DNA of 64,000 bases, from the NCBI GenBank assembly GCA_000733355.1, contig JNVV01000003.1:682001-746000 (forward strand), in the 5' to 3' direction. The translations under genes were made by a program, and so were the position numbers. This DNA comes from Falciphora oryzae (Eukaryota; Ascomycota; Sordariomycetes; Magnaporthales; Magnaporthaceae). Shown one piece after another: positions 1 through 10,053 of the stretch. The notes beneath the pieces are model-generated. The model had not been told where the DNA came from. It saw only the letters and a program-made list of their open reading frames with translations, and ran no database searches. Numbering within the stretch: the first letter of the stretch is position 1; every line of letters begins with the position of its first letter.

Positions 1-331
1 TTGGGCGCCAGGCAACGTTCAAGTGCGACCGCTTCACCGCTCGTTGCTGCCTGGCAGGATTGCTCGAGGAACTTGCCTCCATTGTTCCGTCACATCGATA
101 TTGTTTCATTCTTCCCTTTCAAACCACCCCGCCTCCTCTCGTCCTGTGGCCTTTGTGGGGATGAATTCCTGGCCAACGGTCTTTTCGTCGCTCGTAAGCC
201 CAAGATCTTTCCCCCTTCCCTCCCCTCCCTTGCCCATTGTTTACCTTTTGTTTACGGTCCCTCATTTACTCGGAAATTCCCATCTTGGAACAAGGTTACA
301 TGCTATTGAGATCACTTTCATCAGCATCATC
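1..331. other. Upstream region of the first gene
   Basis: Pyrimidine-rich sequence ahead of the F-box gene start at 332. Open frames cross it, but I see no recognisable protein. It probably holds the promoter and 5' leader. Confidence 0.4.
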
Positions 332-2070
332 ATGTCAACAGCTCCAAGCTCTGCTCTTCCTTCAAAACCTACCCCCCAAACCCACGCCATCTTCAGCCCA
401 TCGACGCCTGTGGAGCTAGTCATCGATATTTTGCGCCTTTCGGAAAGCCTAGACGACTTGCGAAACCTGATTTCGACCTGCAGATATGTCCATGCCGTGT
501 GGAAGACACACGCAGGCCCAATTATCTGGTCTGTCGGGCTGCGCACCATCCCGGCCTTCAAAGAGGCTTTGGAAGCGGTGAGATCTTTCTTTGACGGTTA
601 TAGCCCATAGTTTGCGCACCGGCTAACATGCTTTGGCTCGATGAGGCACGCGCCACCGAGATGGTCAAAACCGCCTTGGCTCGGGGCCTGATGCCACCAA
701 CCATCGACCCCAAAACCCTCTGTGGGACATTGAACAGGCCAACGGTGGCCGAGCTGGAAAACGTGCTCCAATTTCAGCATCTGGTCAGGTGCCTGGAGCG
801 AGTCTACAGGAAAGGCTCCCACTTGCCAAGAATGTGGCTCACGAACAGATTAGACGAGAGGGGGACCACAGAGCCTAAGCATCTCCCCAGAACGGATACC
901 GAGTGGGACAGGAACTACCGGAGCTCCTTCACCCGCGCGATGTACCGCCTGCTCCTGGCGGGCGCCGTCTTGACCCCGCCCCATCTCCGCTTGCTGACCG
1001 ACAGTTCCGCTGGCATGCCCATCAAGATTCGGGACGATTTTCCCATGGCCTTGAACGAATACATTGCTCTGCAGAGGAGCAACTACAACCATGATGATGG
1101 GCATTTCAACTCCCTCCTCTTGGACTCGGCCCCATTCCTGCAGCAGGTCGACGCATACAACTTCCCAGCTGGGTTTGAAGAGCAAGAGGCTCTGTACGGC
1201 CCACTCGTTGACTGGATCGTCCCCATGCGGAAGTCTAACCGCTTCGACATGGAACCGAGCGTGGTAGAGGCCATGCGCATGGTGGTGGCCTTTCACGTGC
1301 TGGAGCTTGCCATTTGCAACGAAGACGGCAGCAGGACGAACGATAGAGCTTCTTGCGACCCCCAGCCGGCCGACGGACTGCCGAAGAGAGTCACTGTTTT
1401 CATCCCCGGAGTGCACAAATTGGAGGAGATCGCCCTGCCCATAGACCCGAAACAGTGCGGCGGCAGGCTCATTTCCGTGTCCGAGCCGTCGGCCTGGGGC
1501 GAGATTCCTGAGAAACAGGATCTCCAGCCCGCTGCCATCTCCAAGGATGGCAAGGATTGCGAGCATGCCACGCAAGAAATCGACAAAGGCGCTCTCAAAG
1601 CCGTCCGGGCGGTCGACATTGCCGAGCTTAAAGATCGCCTCTTTGGCAGGGTCGGTCTACCGAACAGCTACCCGCTGTACCAATCCAGCACCCGCTACGA
1701 GCCGTTCGAACAGGCGCCGCCCCCGCAGGTGCATTTCCTGGCGTTCGCGTTGCGACGTCACTTCGACATGCGCATTTCCGCATCCTTCTTCGACGCGTTC
1801 AGCACCGAGTATCTCGAGTTCATGGCCGAGGGGCGCTACTTTTCCGAAAACTGGACCATGCCAGACAAAGGGACCGAAGAAGAAGAAGAAGAAGAAGAAG
1901 AAGAAGAAGATGGGGGGTATGGCTCCGAGCCCGACCTGTTCGCCAGCATCACTAGCATTTTCCCAGTCATTTCTGCCGAGGACGCCGCTTTTCGGCCCTG
2001 CGAGTTCAACATCATCAATTACGAGGGCTATCCAGAATATCGCTCTCTGTCTCGATGGTCGGGCTGGTAG
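332..2070 (+). CDS. F-box-like domain protein with poly-Glu tract
   Basis: Two exons, 332-577 and 646-2070, give about 556 residues. The intron (578-645) starts GTGAG, has a CTAAC branch site at 623 and ends in AG, and both exons join in phase 0. Residues about 15-65 read like a fungal F-box-type segment (TPVELVIDIL, then LRNLISTCRYVHAVWK), as in the many Pezizomycotina proteins that carry such an N-terminus plus an unknown helical body. By family logic it may be a substrate adaptor of an SCF ubiquitin ligase, but no substrate domain is recognisable. Near the C-terminus there is a run of about 11 glutamates encoded by GAA/GAG repeats around 1878-1911. The first ATG downstream of the leader was chosen as the start. 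The long antisense frames across the gene are shadows. Confidence 0.7.
1878..1911 (+). repeat. GAA trinucleotide repeat (poly-Glu)
   Basis: About eleven consecutive GAA/GAG-type codons lie in frame inside the F-box protein gene. This is a microsatellite that can change length without breaking the frame. Confidence 0.85.
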
Positions 2071-3052
2071 GCGAATGCTGTCGCCAGCGTCTGTTCAGAT
2101 GGCAGGTTGAGGAAAATCTGACTTCGGTGTCAACGGTACGGGCGCATGGAGGAGTGGATGGGAAATACTTAACGATTGCTATACCACAAGGAAACCCACT
2201 TTGTATCCGCGCTCTCTACCGCGACTATGTTTTTGTTTTTTGTGTGTGTAATATTTGCAGCTTCCGTTTCTGTTGGTAGGAGTGTTACTCCTGTAGGCTC
2301 GGAGATCTCCCAAAGGAAAGAACAAAGATCTATAGATCTGGAAAGGTGTCTGTATTGATGCATGAAGGGGAAGGAATCTAGTTACAGGAAAAGGATCGCA
2401 AGATCCCCTTTTGTAGGCTCGTGGGAGCGCACGGCCCGTAGGTCTGCTGCTCCACGAGGCGTGGGCCCTTCCTGGATGCACGCGCTAGATCACGTGGATC
2501 AACAGTTTCCATATTTTTCAGCCCGCTGGCCCCAGGGCGTCCGTAAGTCACGATAGGAGAGGCGACTGACAGGCCGTCGCCGAGCCATCGCCGTTTGCAT
2601 ACCCAATAGCGTCTGTGCGACACACCACCTTGGAAGGTTCCCTGCGTCTCCACAAGCAGCGATGCGATGGGGCGGCCAGGTTGTGGACGGAGCGAGCGGA
2701 CGTCAAGGCTTGGTCTGATGTGGTCATTCCTCCATAAGTCGACTCGGCTTAAACCCTTCGGTCTAGGGCCAGCCGGCAGTGTCCCTGCGGCGTCAAGCTT
2801 GCAGACGAGAATCGGCTTCCTGCTCGGGCTGTTGCACTTGAGTCGTCGCGGGCCGCCGTCCAACATTGGACAACATACGCACAGATGCCCTCGACACCAA
2901 TGCGGGGATCAAGCCACGCAGGGGCGACCCGCAAACAAAGTCAGGACGATGAACCTTGCGACGTCGTCTGATGACGTCTACGGGCAGCTGCGACGGCGTG
3001 GCTTGGCTGCTGGCTGTTTGGTGTGTGTCGGTAAATGAGGGGAAACAACCGC
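2071..3052. other. Intergenic region
   Basis: About 1 kb between the F-box gene and the MITE-like copy at 3053. The first part has T-rich 3'-UTR-like sequence around 2225-2260. The rest has only short random frames, and I see no gene or RNA. Confidence 0.5.
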
Positions 3053-3202
3053 ATCCCCTCAAGTGCCATTAGACGGCGGAGTGCAGATCTTTCCTCTTAG
3101 CCAACCACGTATTTTTATCAAGGATAAATTCAGGGGTTCTTTTCCTATTTCAACCACCCTTTTCCCGTTTGGGCCTCCGCCGTCTAACGGCACTCAAGGG
3201 AT
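3053..3202. mobile_element. MITE-like element, copy 1
   Basis: A ~150 bp element with terminal inverted repeats of about 20-26 bp. The left end reads ATCCCCTCAAGTGCC followed by a TTAGACGGCGGA core. The right end carries the complementary TCCGCCGTCTAACGG followed by CACTCAAGGGAT. The interior is AT-richer than its surroundings and has no open frame. A related copy in opposite orientation lies at 5267-5421. Size, TIRs and lack of coding capacity fit a non-autonomous DNA transposon. I could not fix the target-site duplication. Confidence 0.7.
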
Positions 3203-3553
3203 CCCCTGGCCCTGTGAGCTCGGGCCGTCTTGTGAACGACCTATTCCCCTGTTCAAGCTTCGCTGCCGAGAGCCCAGTCGGAACGCTCCGCTTTGTACGT
3301 GGACGACTTGGCATGTTTCGATAAGAAGCACAAAACGGGTGACGCGAAGAAACAGGACAGCACGAACGTGGTCCATTACCAAAAGCGCTGGCGGTTTAAT
3401 TAATGCAATGAGCCCGACGATATTTCCCATGACAATGGTTCCTCTCCTCGTTCCTGAGCCCTTCTGTTGAAAGGCAGTCTTGATCCAGAAATCGAGCCCC
3501 CAAAGACAGACCAACACGGTGCCAGGCTTGTCAGAGCTTCATCCCGCTCCACG
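3203..3553. other. Promoter-side intergenic region of the receptor gene
   Basis: Sequence between the MITE-like copy and the receptor start. It has only short frames and no recognisable element, and presumably contains the receptor promoter and leader. Confidence 0.4.
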
Positions 3554-5134
3554 ATGAACTCGACGCTGGGTATGGACCTGGTGAAATGGAAGGAGAACAG
3601 GGACCTCGGATCCAGGCTCAATCTCCTGTTCTGGAGTCTCAGCATCCTTTCGGGGTTCGCTGTCGGGCTCAGGCTTTATACCAAGACGAGCGTGCAACGG
3701 GCCCGACTGTGGTGGGACGACTGGATGGCGGTTGCCTCATGGGTAGGTGTGGCCCTTTCGCCATGACAGATGGCATCTACCTATACTTTGAGAAGCAGGA
3801 ATGCTAACTATACGTATCGATATTTTCCCCCAAGATTCTGATATTGACGCAAAACATCGCCGCCGTATTCGAGCTGCGCGACGGCGAGGGGCGACACATG
3901 TCTAGCCTCCCAAACGAGGAGCTCTCCGAGTTCACTCTGTCCGCCAACGTAGCGGCGACCATCGCCATCGTAGTCACGACCTCCAGCAAGAGCGCGTTCT
4001 GCATCACGCTCCTCAAGAGGCTGGGCGTGTGGCCCGACGGCGGCGACCCGGGCCAAACGACCCGGGACACGGAGGTGGCGCGCCTCAGGGCGCTCCGGGA
4101 GACGCGCGCGGCCGCCAACATGGACGGGCGGACGACCAGGAGCGTGCTGCGCGGCATCGTCTGGAGCGTGCTCGCCAGCATGAACCTCGTGTCCATGCTG
4201 GCCGGGATTCTGCTCTGGGCCCGGTGCTCGCCCATCGAGAAGGCCTGGCATCCAAACGTGCGCGGGACGTGCTGGGGCGAGACTGCCACGATTGCACCGG
4301 CGATGATGAACACAGGTATTTTGGCCCTCCTTATGATTCTGCATTCTACCTACGTTTGCGGCATTCGGCTGACCAAATGTTACTCCCGCCTGCCGACGAA
4401 GCGTTCTCCGGTGCGATGGATATCGTCCTTTGTGCCGTGCCGACGTACATGCTCCGGAACACGCCGCTCCGACGCGGCGAGCGGGCCGGAGTCATGTTCT
4501 GTCTCCTTCTAGGACTATTGTGCGTGCCCGTTCGGCTTCTTGCAATATTAGTCGCTGTTAACGAAGGATGTGCTTGCTAACATGGCCCGGTGTGCAGCGC
4601 TTCGGCAACAGGCTTCCTCAAGACAGCAGAGGTGCATATCCTGGCAGGCCCCGACGTGACTTGTGCGTGCCACATCCCCCACATGGCTGGGCTTTCCTCG
4701 ATATCTCGCCACCTATTTGCTAACCAGAGATGGCTCCTACAGTCGAAATCGTCCCCCTAACAATCTGGGGCTCGGCCGAGCCGAACCTAATCCTGATGGC
4801 CGTCTCGCTCCCGGAGGCGCGGCACCTACTCTGGAAGGGCAGCAGGTACGACGGACGGCCGCCGACGCCGCAGGGCCTGCGCGACGCCATCGACCACCCG
4901 GTCACCAGCTCCGACTACAAGGCGGGCGCGGCGCGCACGAGCCGCAACGACCTCTGGGAGATGCTGTCGTACTACGGCGTCGGGCAGTCGCTGCCATCCA
5001 GGGGCGGCGTCGCGGGGAGGCCCAGGAATAGCTGGTTTGGCCGCTACGTTCAGGCACCAGTGGTTCGGCCCAGGGGGATGGGCAGAAATGTCAGGTCGGC
5101 CCAGCCGTACAGCAGGGATATCTACACCCGCTGA
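3554..5134 (+). CDS. Pth11-like (rhodopsin-domain) integral membrane protein
   Basis: Proposed exons are 3554-3742, 3835-4315, 4402-4519, 4598-4655 and 4730-5134, about 416 residues. Landmarks of the fungal Pth11-like/rhodopsin family are visible. TM1 is followed by a WWDDW loop, there is a conserved W-H-P...G-C extracellular loop with the paired cysteines, then the AFSGAMDIVL helix, the GFLKTAEV helix and a late IWGSAEP helix. The first four introns have convincing branch sites (GCTAAC, GGCTGAC, GCTAAC). The last junction is less certain, because the standard donor at 4663 would create a stop codon, so I used GTGAC at 4656 and the second AG of CCAGAG. The long basic, Gly/Arg-rich tail is cytoplasmic by analogy. 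Such proteins are putative G-protein-coupled sensors at the plasma membrane, and ligands are mostly unknown. Both flanks carry MITE-like copies. Confidence 0.75.
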
Positions 5135-5266
5135 GTCGCCTGTGGAGTCCAGGGGAAATTCCCAGGTACAGAAAACGAGCAATGGGAGCCGTACCGAGCC
5201 ATGGATCGATGCACATAGCGTCTTTAATGCAAGATACCATTGACATCCGCAAGAAAATTGGGGCAT

Positions 5267-5421
5267 ATCCCCTCAAGTGCCGTTAAGCTGCGGATGGCCC
5301 AAGAAGGAAGGCGGTCCAACTTTGATGTGAGACAAACAGGGTACGGGTTTTCGCTGCACAGATTAGTAACCGCAACTTTAGCAGCTACTTATTCTTCGGT
5401 GGGAAGCGCACTCAAAAAGAT
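5267..5421. mobile_element. MITE-like element, copy 2 (diverged, inverted)
   Basis: Starts ATCCCCTCAAGTGCCGTTA and ends GCGCACTCAAAAAGAT, a degraded form of the right end of copy 1. Read against the reverse complement of copy 1, the first ~50 bases share the TIR and a GGCCCAA...GGAA...GGT block. It therefore appears homologous and inverted relative to copy 1. It has no open frame. The length (155 bp) matches copy 1 (150 bp). Confidence 0.55.
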
Positions 5422-6464
5422 GTATCGAAACAATACGCGAGTATGATTGGCAGAAAGGGCGCGATCTTCACTCCACAGCTTAACGGGGATGGGCCTACCA
5501 AGTCGGGGCACGACGGAGGTCAAACTTCTCCCGAGGTTGTGATTCGGACGATGCCGGTATCGGCCGTTTCCCGCCGACGCCTCAGTTGATCCCAACCCCT
5601 GAGCTACCAGCCTGTCGGTGACGTCACTCCGCACGTCGTCAATGCGCTTTTCCGCATCCCCGTCCCTCGTCAAAACCATCAAAGCTTGGTAATCGATGTT
5701 TTTCTAGCCTACCGACACTGTTACGATTGATCGGCCTGAGTGCCGGTCGGAGCAGACGCCGTATGCCGACCGAGTGCTTCTCATTGGCGCGCATCCACCA
5801 GTACCGGCACTCGCCTGTCTTGGCGCTGCAAACCCGCAGCGCTTGGGGTAAGATTTGGTGGAGAACCAGCCTGAATTTTGGGCGACCTGCCCCGTAAGGC
5901 CGGCTAACTTGGCCAACCAAGCTTCGCGGTGCGCGAGCTTGGAGGACTTTTCGGCCTGTGTCCTACAACCCGACTCTAGTTCGGTGGGGGGTTGGGGGTC
6001 TCGTGGGAGGGTAGCACACGAGCCCGAGAAGCTGCGGGCGCCGATGCCCGAGGATATCTTCCCGGGCTGTCGTCACAGAAGGAGGGGGTTATTTGGGGGG
6101 CAGGATGGGGCGATGGTCATGTTGTGGAGGACTCTGCCCTGATCAACCGGCCGTTACCCCGGATCACGGGCTCTGGCAACCCCATACAACATTGCCGCGA
6201 GAGAAGCGGTGCCGACCTATATAAGGGCGGGAGGAAGCCAAGGACATAGTAAGCAAGCCTCCCTTGACTCGGAGATTCCGCATGATCATTGACATTGCGC
6301 CTCGTCCACACGAATAGCGTCTTCGCTGTCCCTTTTAGCATAGTGTGGGCTTCAAGCAGGGTACGTTGTCAGCCCAATCCAAGGACGCGATAGCCGCTGC
6401 CCTCTAGACTGACCTTACCCAGCATACAAAGGGGATATCCGGCTGGGTGGCTTCTTGCTCTACC
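5422..6464. other. Intergenic/promoter region of the transporter gene
   Basis: About 1 kb without a recognisable gene. It ends with a TATA element at 6218 and a plausible leader into the sugar transporter. Confidence 0.45.
6218..6224 (+). promoter_or_regulatory. TATA box of the sugar transporter
   Basis: TATATAA followed by GGGCGG lies 247 bases before the chosen ATG. It is the only strong TATA element in this interval. Confidence 0.5.
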
Positions 6465-8228
6465 ATGACGGGGATAACCAGGCTCCGCGGCTTTAATGTC
6501 GCGAACCATCTGGAAAAGCGGCGGCTCTTGTTTGCCATCAACTCGGTCGCCGCCCTGTCCATCTTCTTTTTTGGCTATGACCAAGGAATGATGGGCGGAG
6601 TCAACAATGCGAAAAATTACATCGATCTGATGGGGTTTGGTTATGTCGACCCAGAGACCAAAGAGCCAGTTATTACGGACAGTCTGCTCCAAGGCGGCAT
6701 CGTTTCTGTCTACTATCTCGGAACCTTGTTCGGCTGCCTGCTCGGTGGTTGGGTAGGCGACAAGGTTGGCCGTATTAAAACCATTGCTTTTGGAACCGTC
6801 TGGGCAATCTTGGGTGCATGTCTGCAGTGCTCGGCCATGAACGCCAGTTGGATGATTTGTTGTAAGTCGAGATGGATTTCTTCGGAGCAATCCACAAGTG
6901 CAGTCTACAACCCTTGATGCAGAGACTAACCGATGTAATGTCTAGCCCGCGCTGTCAATGGCATTGGCACGGGCATTCTCAACGCCATTGTGCCGGTGTG
7001 GGCAACCGAGACGGCCGAGCACACGTCGCGCGGGCAGTTTATCGCCATCGAGTTCACTCTCAACATCTTCGGTGTCGTGGTCGCCTACTGGCTCGAGTTC
7101 GGGCTCTCCTTCATCGATAACGGCGAGTCGGCGTTCCGTTGGAGGTTTCCTATCGCCTTCCAGCTCATCCCGCTCATCATACTGCTCTCGGTGGTCTGGT
7201 TCTTTCCCGAGTCGCCCCGATGGCTCGCCAAGGTGGACCGCGACGAGGAAGCCATGTTCATCCTGCGAAAGCTGCGGGGCACAGACGAGGAAGGAAAGCG
7301 GAGGGCCGAGGCCGAGTACCACGACATCAAGAGCGTGGTTGCGCTCGAGGCGCAGGAGTCGACGCGTAACTCGTACCTCCACATGCTCTTCGGGATCGGG
7401 TCCGGCGAGCTCCACACGGGACGGCGCGTGCAGCTCGTGATATGGCTGCAGATCATGCAGGAGTGGGTGGGAATCGCGGGCGTGACCGTGTATGCGCCCA
7501 CCATTTTTCGCATCGCCGGGTTCGACACGGAAAAGTCGCAGTGGATTTCGGGGCTGAACAACATCTTCTACATGTTCGCCACACTGGTATGTGTGTTCAC
7601 TCTGGACCGCATTGGCCGTCGGTGGACGCTATACTGGGGCGCCGTAGGGCAGGGCGCCGCCATGTTCCTTGCCGGGGCCTTCTCGCGGCTTGGCATCGAC
7701 GCCCGGGCGGCGGGCGACAGCGCCAAGGCCGACCAATACGGCGCCGCGGCGGCATCGTTCGTCTTCATCTTCACCTCGGTATTTGGCGCGACTTGGCTGA
7801 CGGTGCCGTGGCTGTACCCGGCCGAGATCTTCCCGCTGCAGGTGCGGGCTAAGGGAAACGCCTGGGGCGTGGTGGGGTGGAGTATCGGCAACGGGTGGCT
7901 GACGCTGCTGTGCCCCGTCATGTTCAAGGCCATCGGCGAGAACACGCTGCATATTTTCGGGGCCTGCAACTTCATCGCCCTGCCGATCGTCTGGGCTCTG
8001 TACCCCGAGAGCAATCAGCGCACGCTCGAGGAGATGGACCTGTTGTTCGCCGCGCCGACGCCGTGGGTCTGGGATGCGGAGCGCACCTTTGCGCGCCTGC
8101 AGGAGGAGCGGCCAGGCCTGGTCGTTGGTGGTGCAAGGCAGGGTCAGACAAAGGTGGTTGACGTCGAGGTCTCCGCTGAGCATGGCGATGCGCTGCTGGG
8201 GGACAATCCTACAGCGACGACCCCATAG
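6465..8228 (+). CDS. MFS sugar transporter (sugar porter family)
   Basis: Two exons, 6465-6861 and 6946-8228, give about 559 residues. The intron has a GTAAGT donor, an ACTAAC branch site and a TCTAG acceptor. Sugar-porter marks appear in order: FFGYDQGMMGG in TM1, GDKVGRIKT after TM2, a conserved RAVNGIGTG helix, PESPRWL at the central loop, DRIGRRW after TM8 and VPWLYPAEIFPLQVRAKG near TM10. Length and twelve hydrophobic segments match the family, which imports hexoses or related sugars by proton symport across the plasma membrane. The exact substrate cannot be read from sequence. The ATG at 6465 begins the usual short hydrophilic N-terminus. The upstream in-frame extension has no ATG. Confidence 0.93.
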
Positions 8229-8696
8229 GTCTCCTGACCGCCAGTCGGCTGCCCAGTGGCTGGGCGGCTCCTGGGCAGGCTTGGGTCGCGATGACACGAT
8301 CCCGCGGGATGGGGCCAGCCAAGGCAGTCGTGGGGCTCACGGGCTCCTTCGGCTCCTTCCACTGGGCTGAGCCACGGATGTCTCGGGCGACATGTGTCGA
8401 AATGGCAGCTTGGCCGCCAAATACTCCATTTTATTTCACAGCTGGGCAGACGTTGTTGGCGCACAAAGTCCCACATGTAAGGACCTGAGACCAATCCCCA
8501 GTGGCTGGCCTCTGCTGGGCTTCCCCTGGCAACCGTAGCCGTGACGATGAAGATGTTGGACACTTGTATTTAATGCCAACCGTCTGCCCCCATCTCCAGA
8601 GGTGTTCAATTGCCACTCACCCAGGCACCGCGTCCCACCGCCGAAAACACTGAGGTCTAATTAGCCATTGCGCCAATAATCCCACAAAATTCCACA
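8229..8696. other. Intergenic region
   Basis: Between the transporter and the Ser/Thr-rich protein gene. No gene or repeat is seen. Confidence 0.45.
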
Positions 8697-9239
8697 ATGT
8701 CTGCCAATCTCTCCCTACCCACCATCACGGGCACCGCGGCCTGCCCCTCTGTGTTCTCGGCCATCACCGCTCAGTTCCCCATACCCACTGAGTTCTCGTC
8801 CCAGTTCGCCGCCGTGTCGACGAACCCCTGCGCGACAGTCGGCCTGGAGACGGTCAACCCCCAAGCGTTCTCGTCCTGGGTCGCCGATACCCAGTCCATC
8901 CTCAGCAGGCACGAAGAGTATGTTGCCAGCGCCGCCCTGATCTGCTCCGACTTCATGGCGTCCACCGCGGAGGCCGAGCTGGCCCGACAGGCCTCCTGCG
9001 CCGCCACCCGGACCGGGTCCTCCAACAGGACCGTCAGCGTGCCCACCGGGACAGTCACCACGACCTCGTCCACCGGGACAAACTCTCGGCCCACCGGCAC
9101 AACCTCCGCGCCCACTACCGGTACGGGGCAGCCGGGCGCCACCACCACGGCCCCTGCGGGCTCGGCCGGATGGTCGATACGGTCGTCGGTGGGCCTCCTG
9201 GCTGGTGCCGTCCTGGCCGTCGGCATGCTCAACATTTGA
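8697..9239 (+). CDS. Ser/Thr-rich, probably GPI-anchored small protein
   Basis: Single exon, 180 residues. The first ~100 residues form a compact segment with four cysteines. They are followed by a Ser/Thr/Pro/Gly-rich stretch (about 105-158) of the kind that is heavily O-glycosylated, and then a C-terminal hydrophobic tail (SSVGLLAGAVLAVGMLNI) typical of a GPI attachment signal. The N-terminus lacks a clear hydrophobic signal peptide, which is odd for a wall protein. Either the start lies in an unseen upstream exon or secretion is unconventional. I do not recognise the family firmly. It is most likely a cell-surface or wall protein. Confidence 0.65.
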   Translation: MSANLSLPTITGTAACPSVFSAITAQFPIPTEFSSQFAAVSTNPCATVGLETVNPQAFSSWVADTQSILSRHEEYVASAALICSDFMASTAEAELARQASCAATRTGSSNRTVSVPTGTVTTTSSTGTNSRPTGTTSAPTTGTGQPGATTTAPAGSAGWSIRSSVGLLAGAVLAVGMLNI

Positions 9240-10053
9240 GGGGGGTAGTGGAACGATTATGATAGATGCATGAACGGATCGGATTTCGGCGCTATGCTTG
9301 GGTAGATCTAATTGGTTAATAAAAACACACCCTGCCGTCCGAAGCACCCGAACTGCCTGCATATCGTGATCTTGGAGAGTTGAGAACCATTGCACCTCGC
9401 TTTGGGGAAGCGACGTGACGTTATTGATATAGAATTCTCAAGAATTACCTACTCCAAACCAAAAGATCCATAAGGTCAAGTGGATTTTTTGGCGACGACC
9501 TTGAGCCACTGTGTTAGTGAGTGCGGCACACATGGAAAACACGCTCTGAGCGCACGGGTCAGCCTTCCTACAATTGAACAAAATGGGATCAATTGAATGC
9601 ACGACCACTCAACTTTCCATCCTCATCTCGTCAAATATCTCTCACTTTGACAAACAAAAAGAAAAACACCAACCCGTCCGATTCAATCTGGTCTGGATTC
9701 GCTGCTTATCCGGGCCGCGCCCAAACCCCCTCTCGGACGGTTGCTACCCGCGAAAACGACTCGACCAAATGCTACCCAAGCCCTCCTCCACCTCCGCCAT
9801 CTTGCCGCGGGGGCGGATGGAGACGAGAGGGGTAGTGATATCACCGGCATAGGATCGCACATGATGGCCGACCGTCGGGGGAAGCGCCTGTTTAGGTGCC
9901 TGGTGATTGAGTCGCCCAAGAGCGAATAAAGGCCTTGGGGTTCGCCGATTAGGGGGTTCGCCGATTAGACTATTCCGTGACCCTCGTCTGCTCCCCATAT
10001 CCGACACCAGCATCCCTCTTACCCAGGTGGCCAGGCCAAGGAGATTCATTGCG
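9240..10053. other. Intergenic/promoter region of the M28 peptidase
   Basis: About 0.8 kb with no gene recognised. It contains a perfect 16-bp tandem duplication at 9937-9968, probably in the peptidase leader. Confidence 0.45.
9937..9968. repeat. Perfect 16-bp tandem duplication
   Basis: GGGGTTCGCCGATTAG occurs twice head to tail, about 85 bases before the peptidase ATG. Confidence 0.9.
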
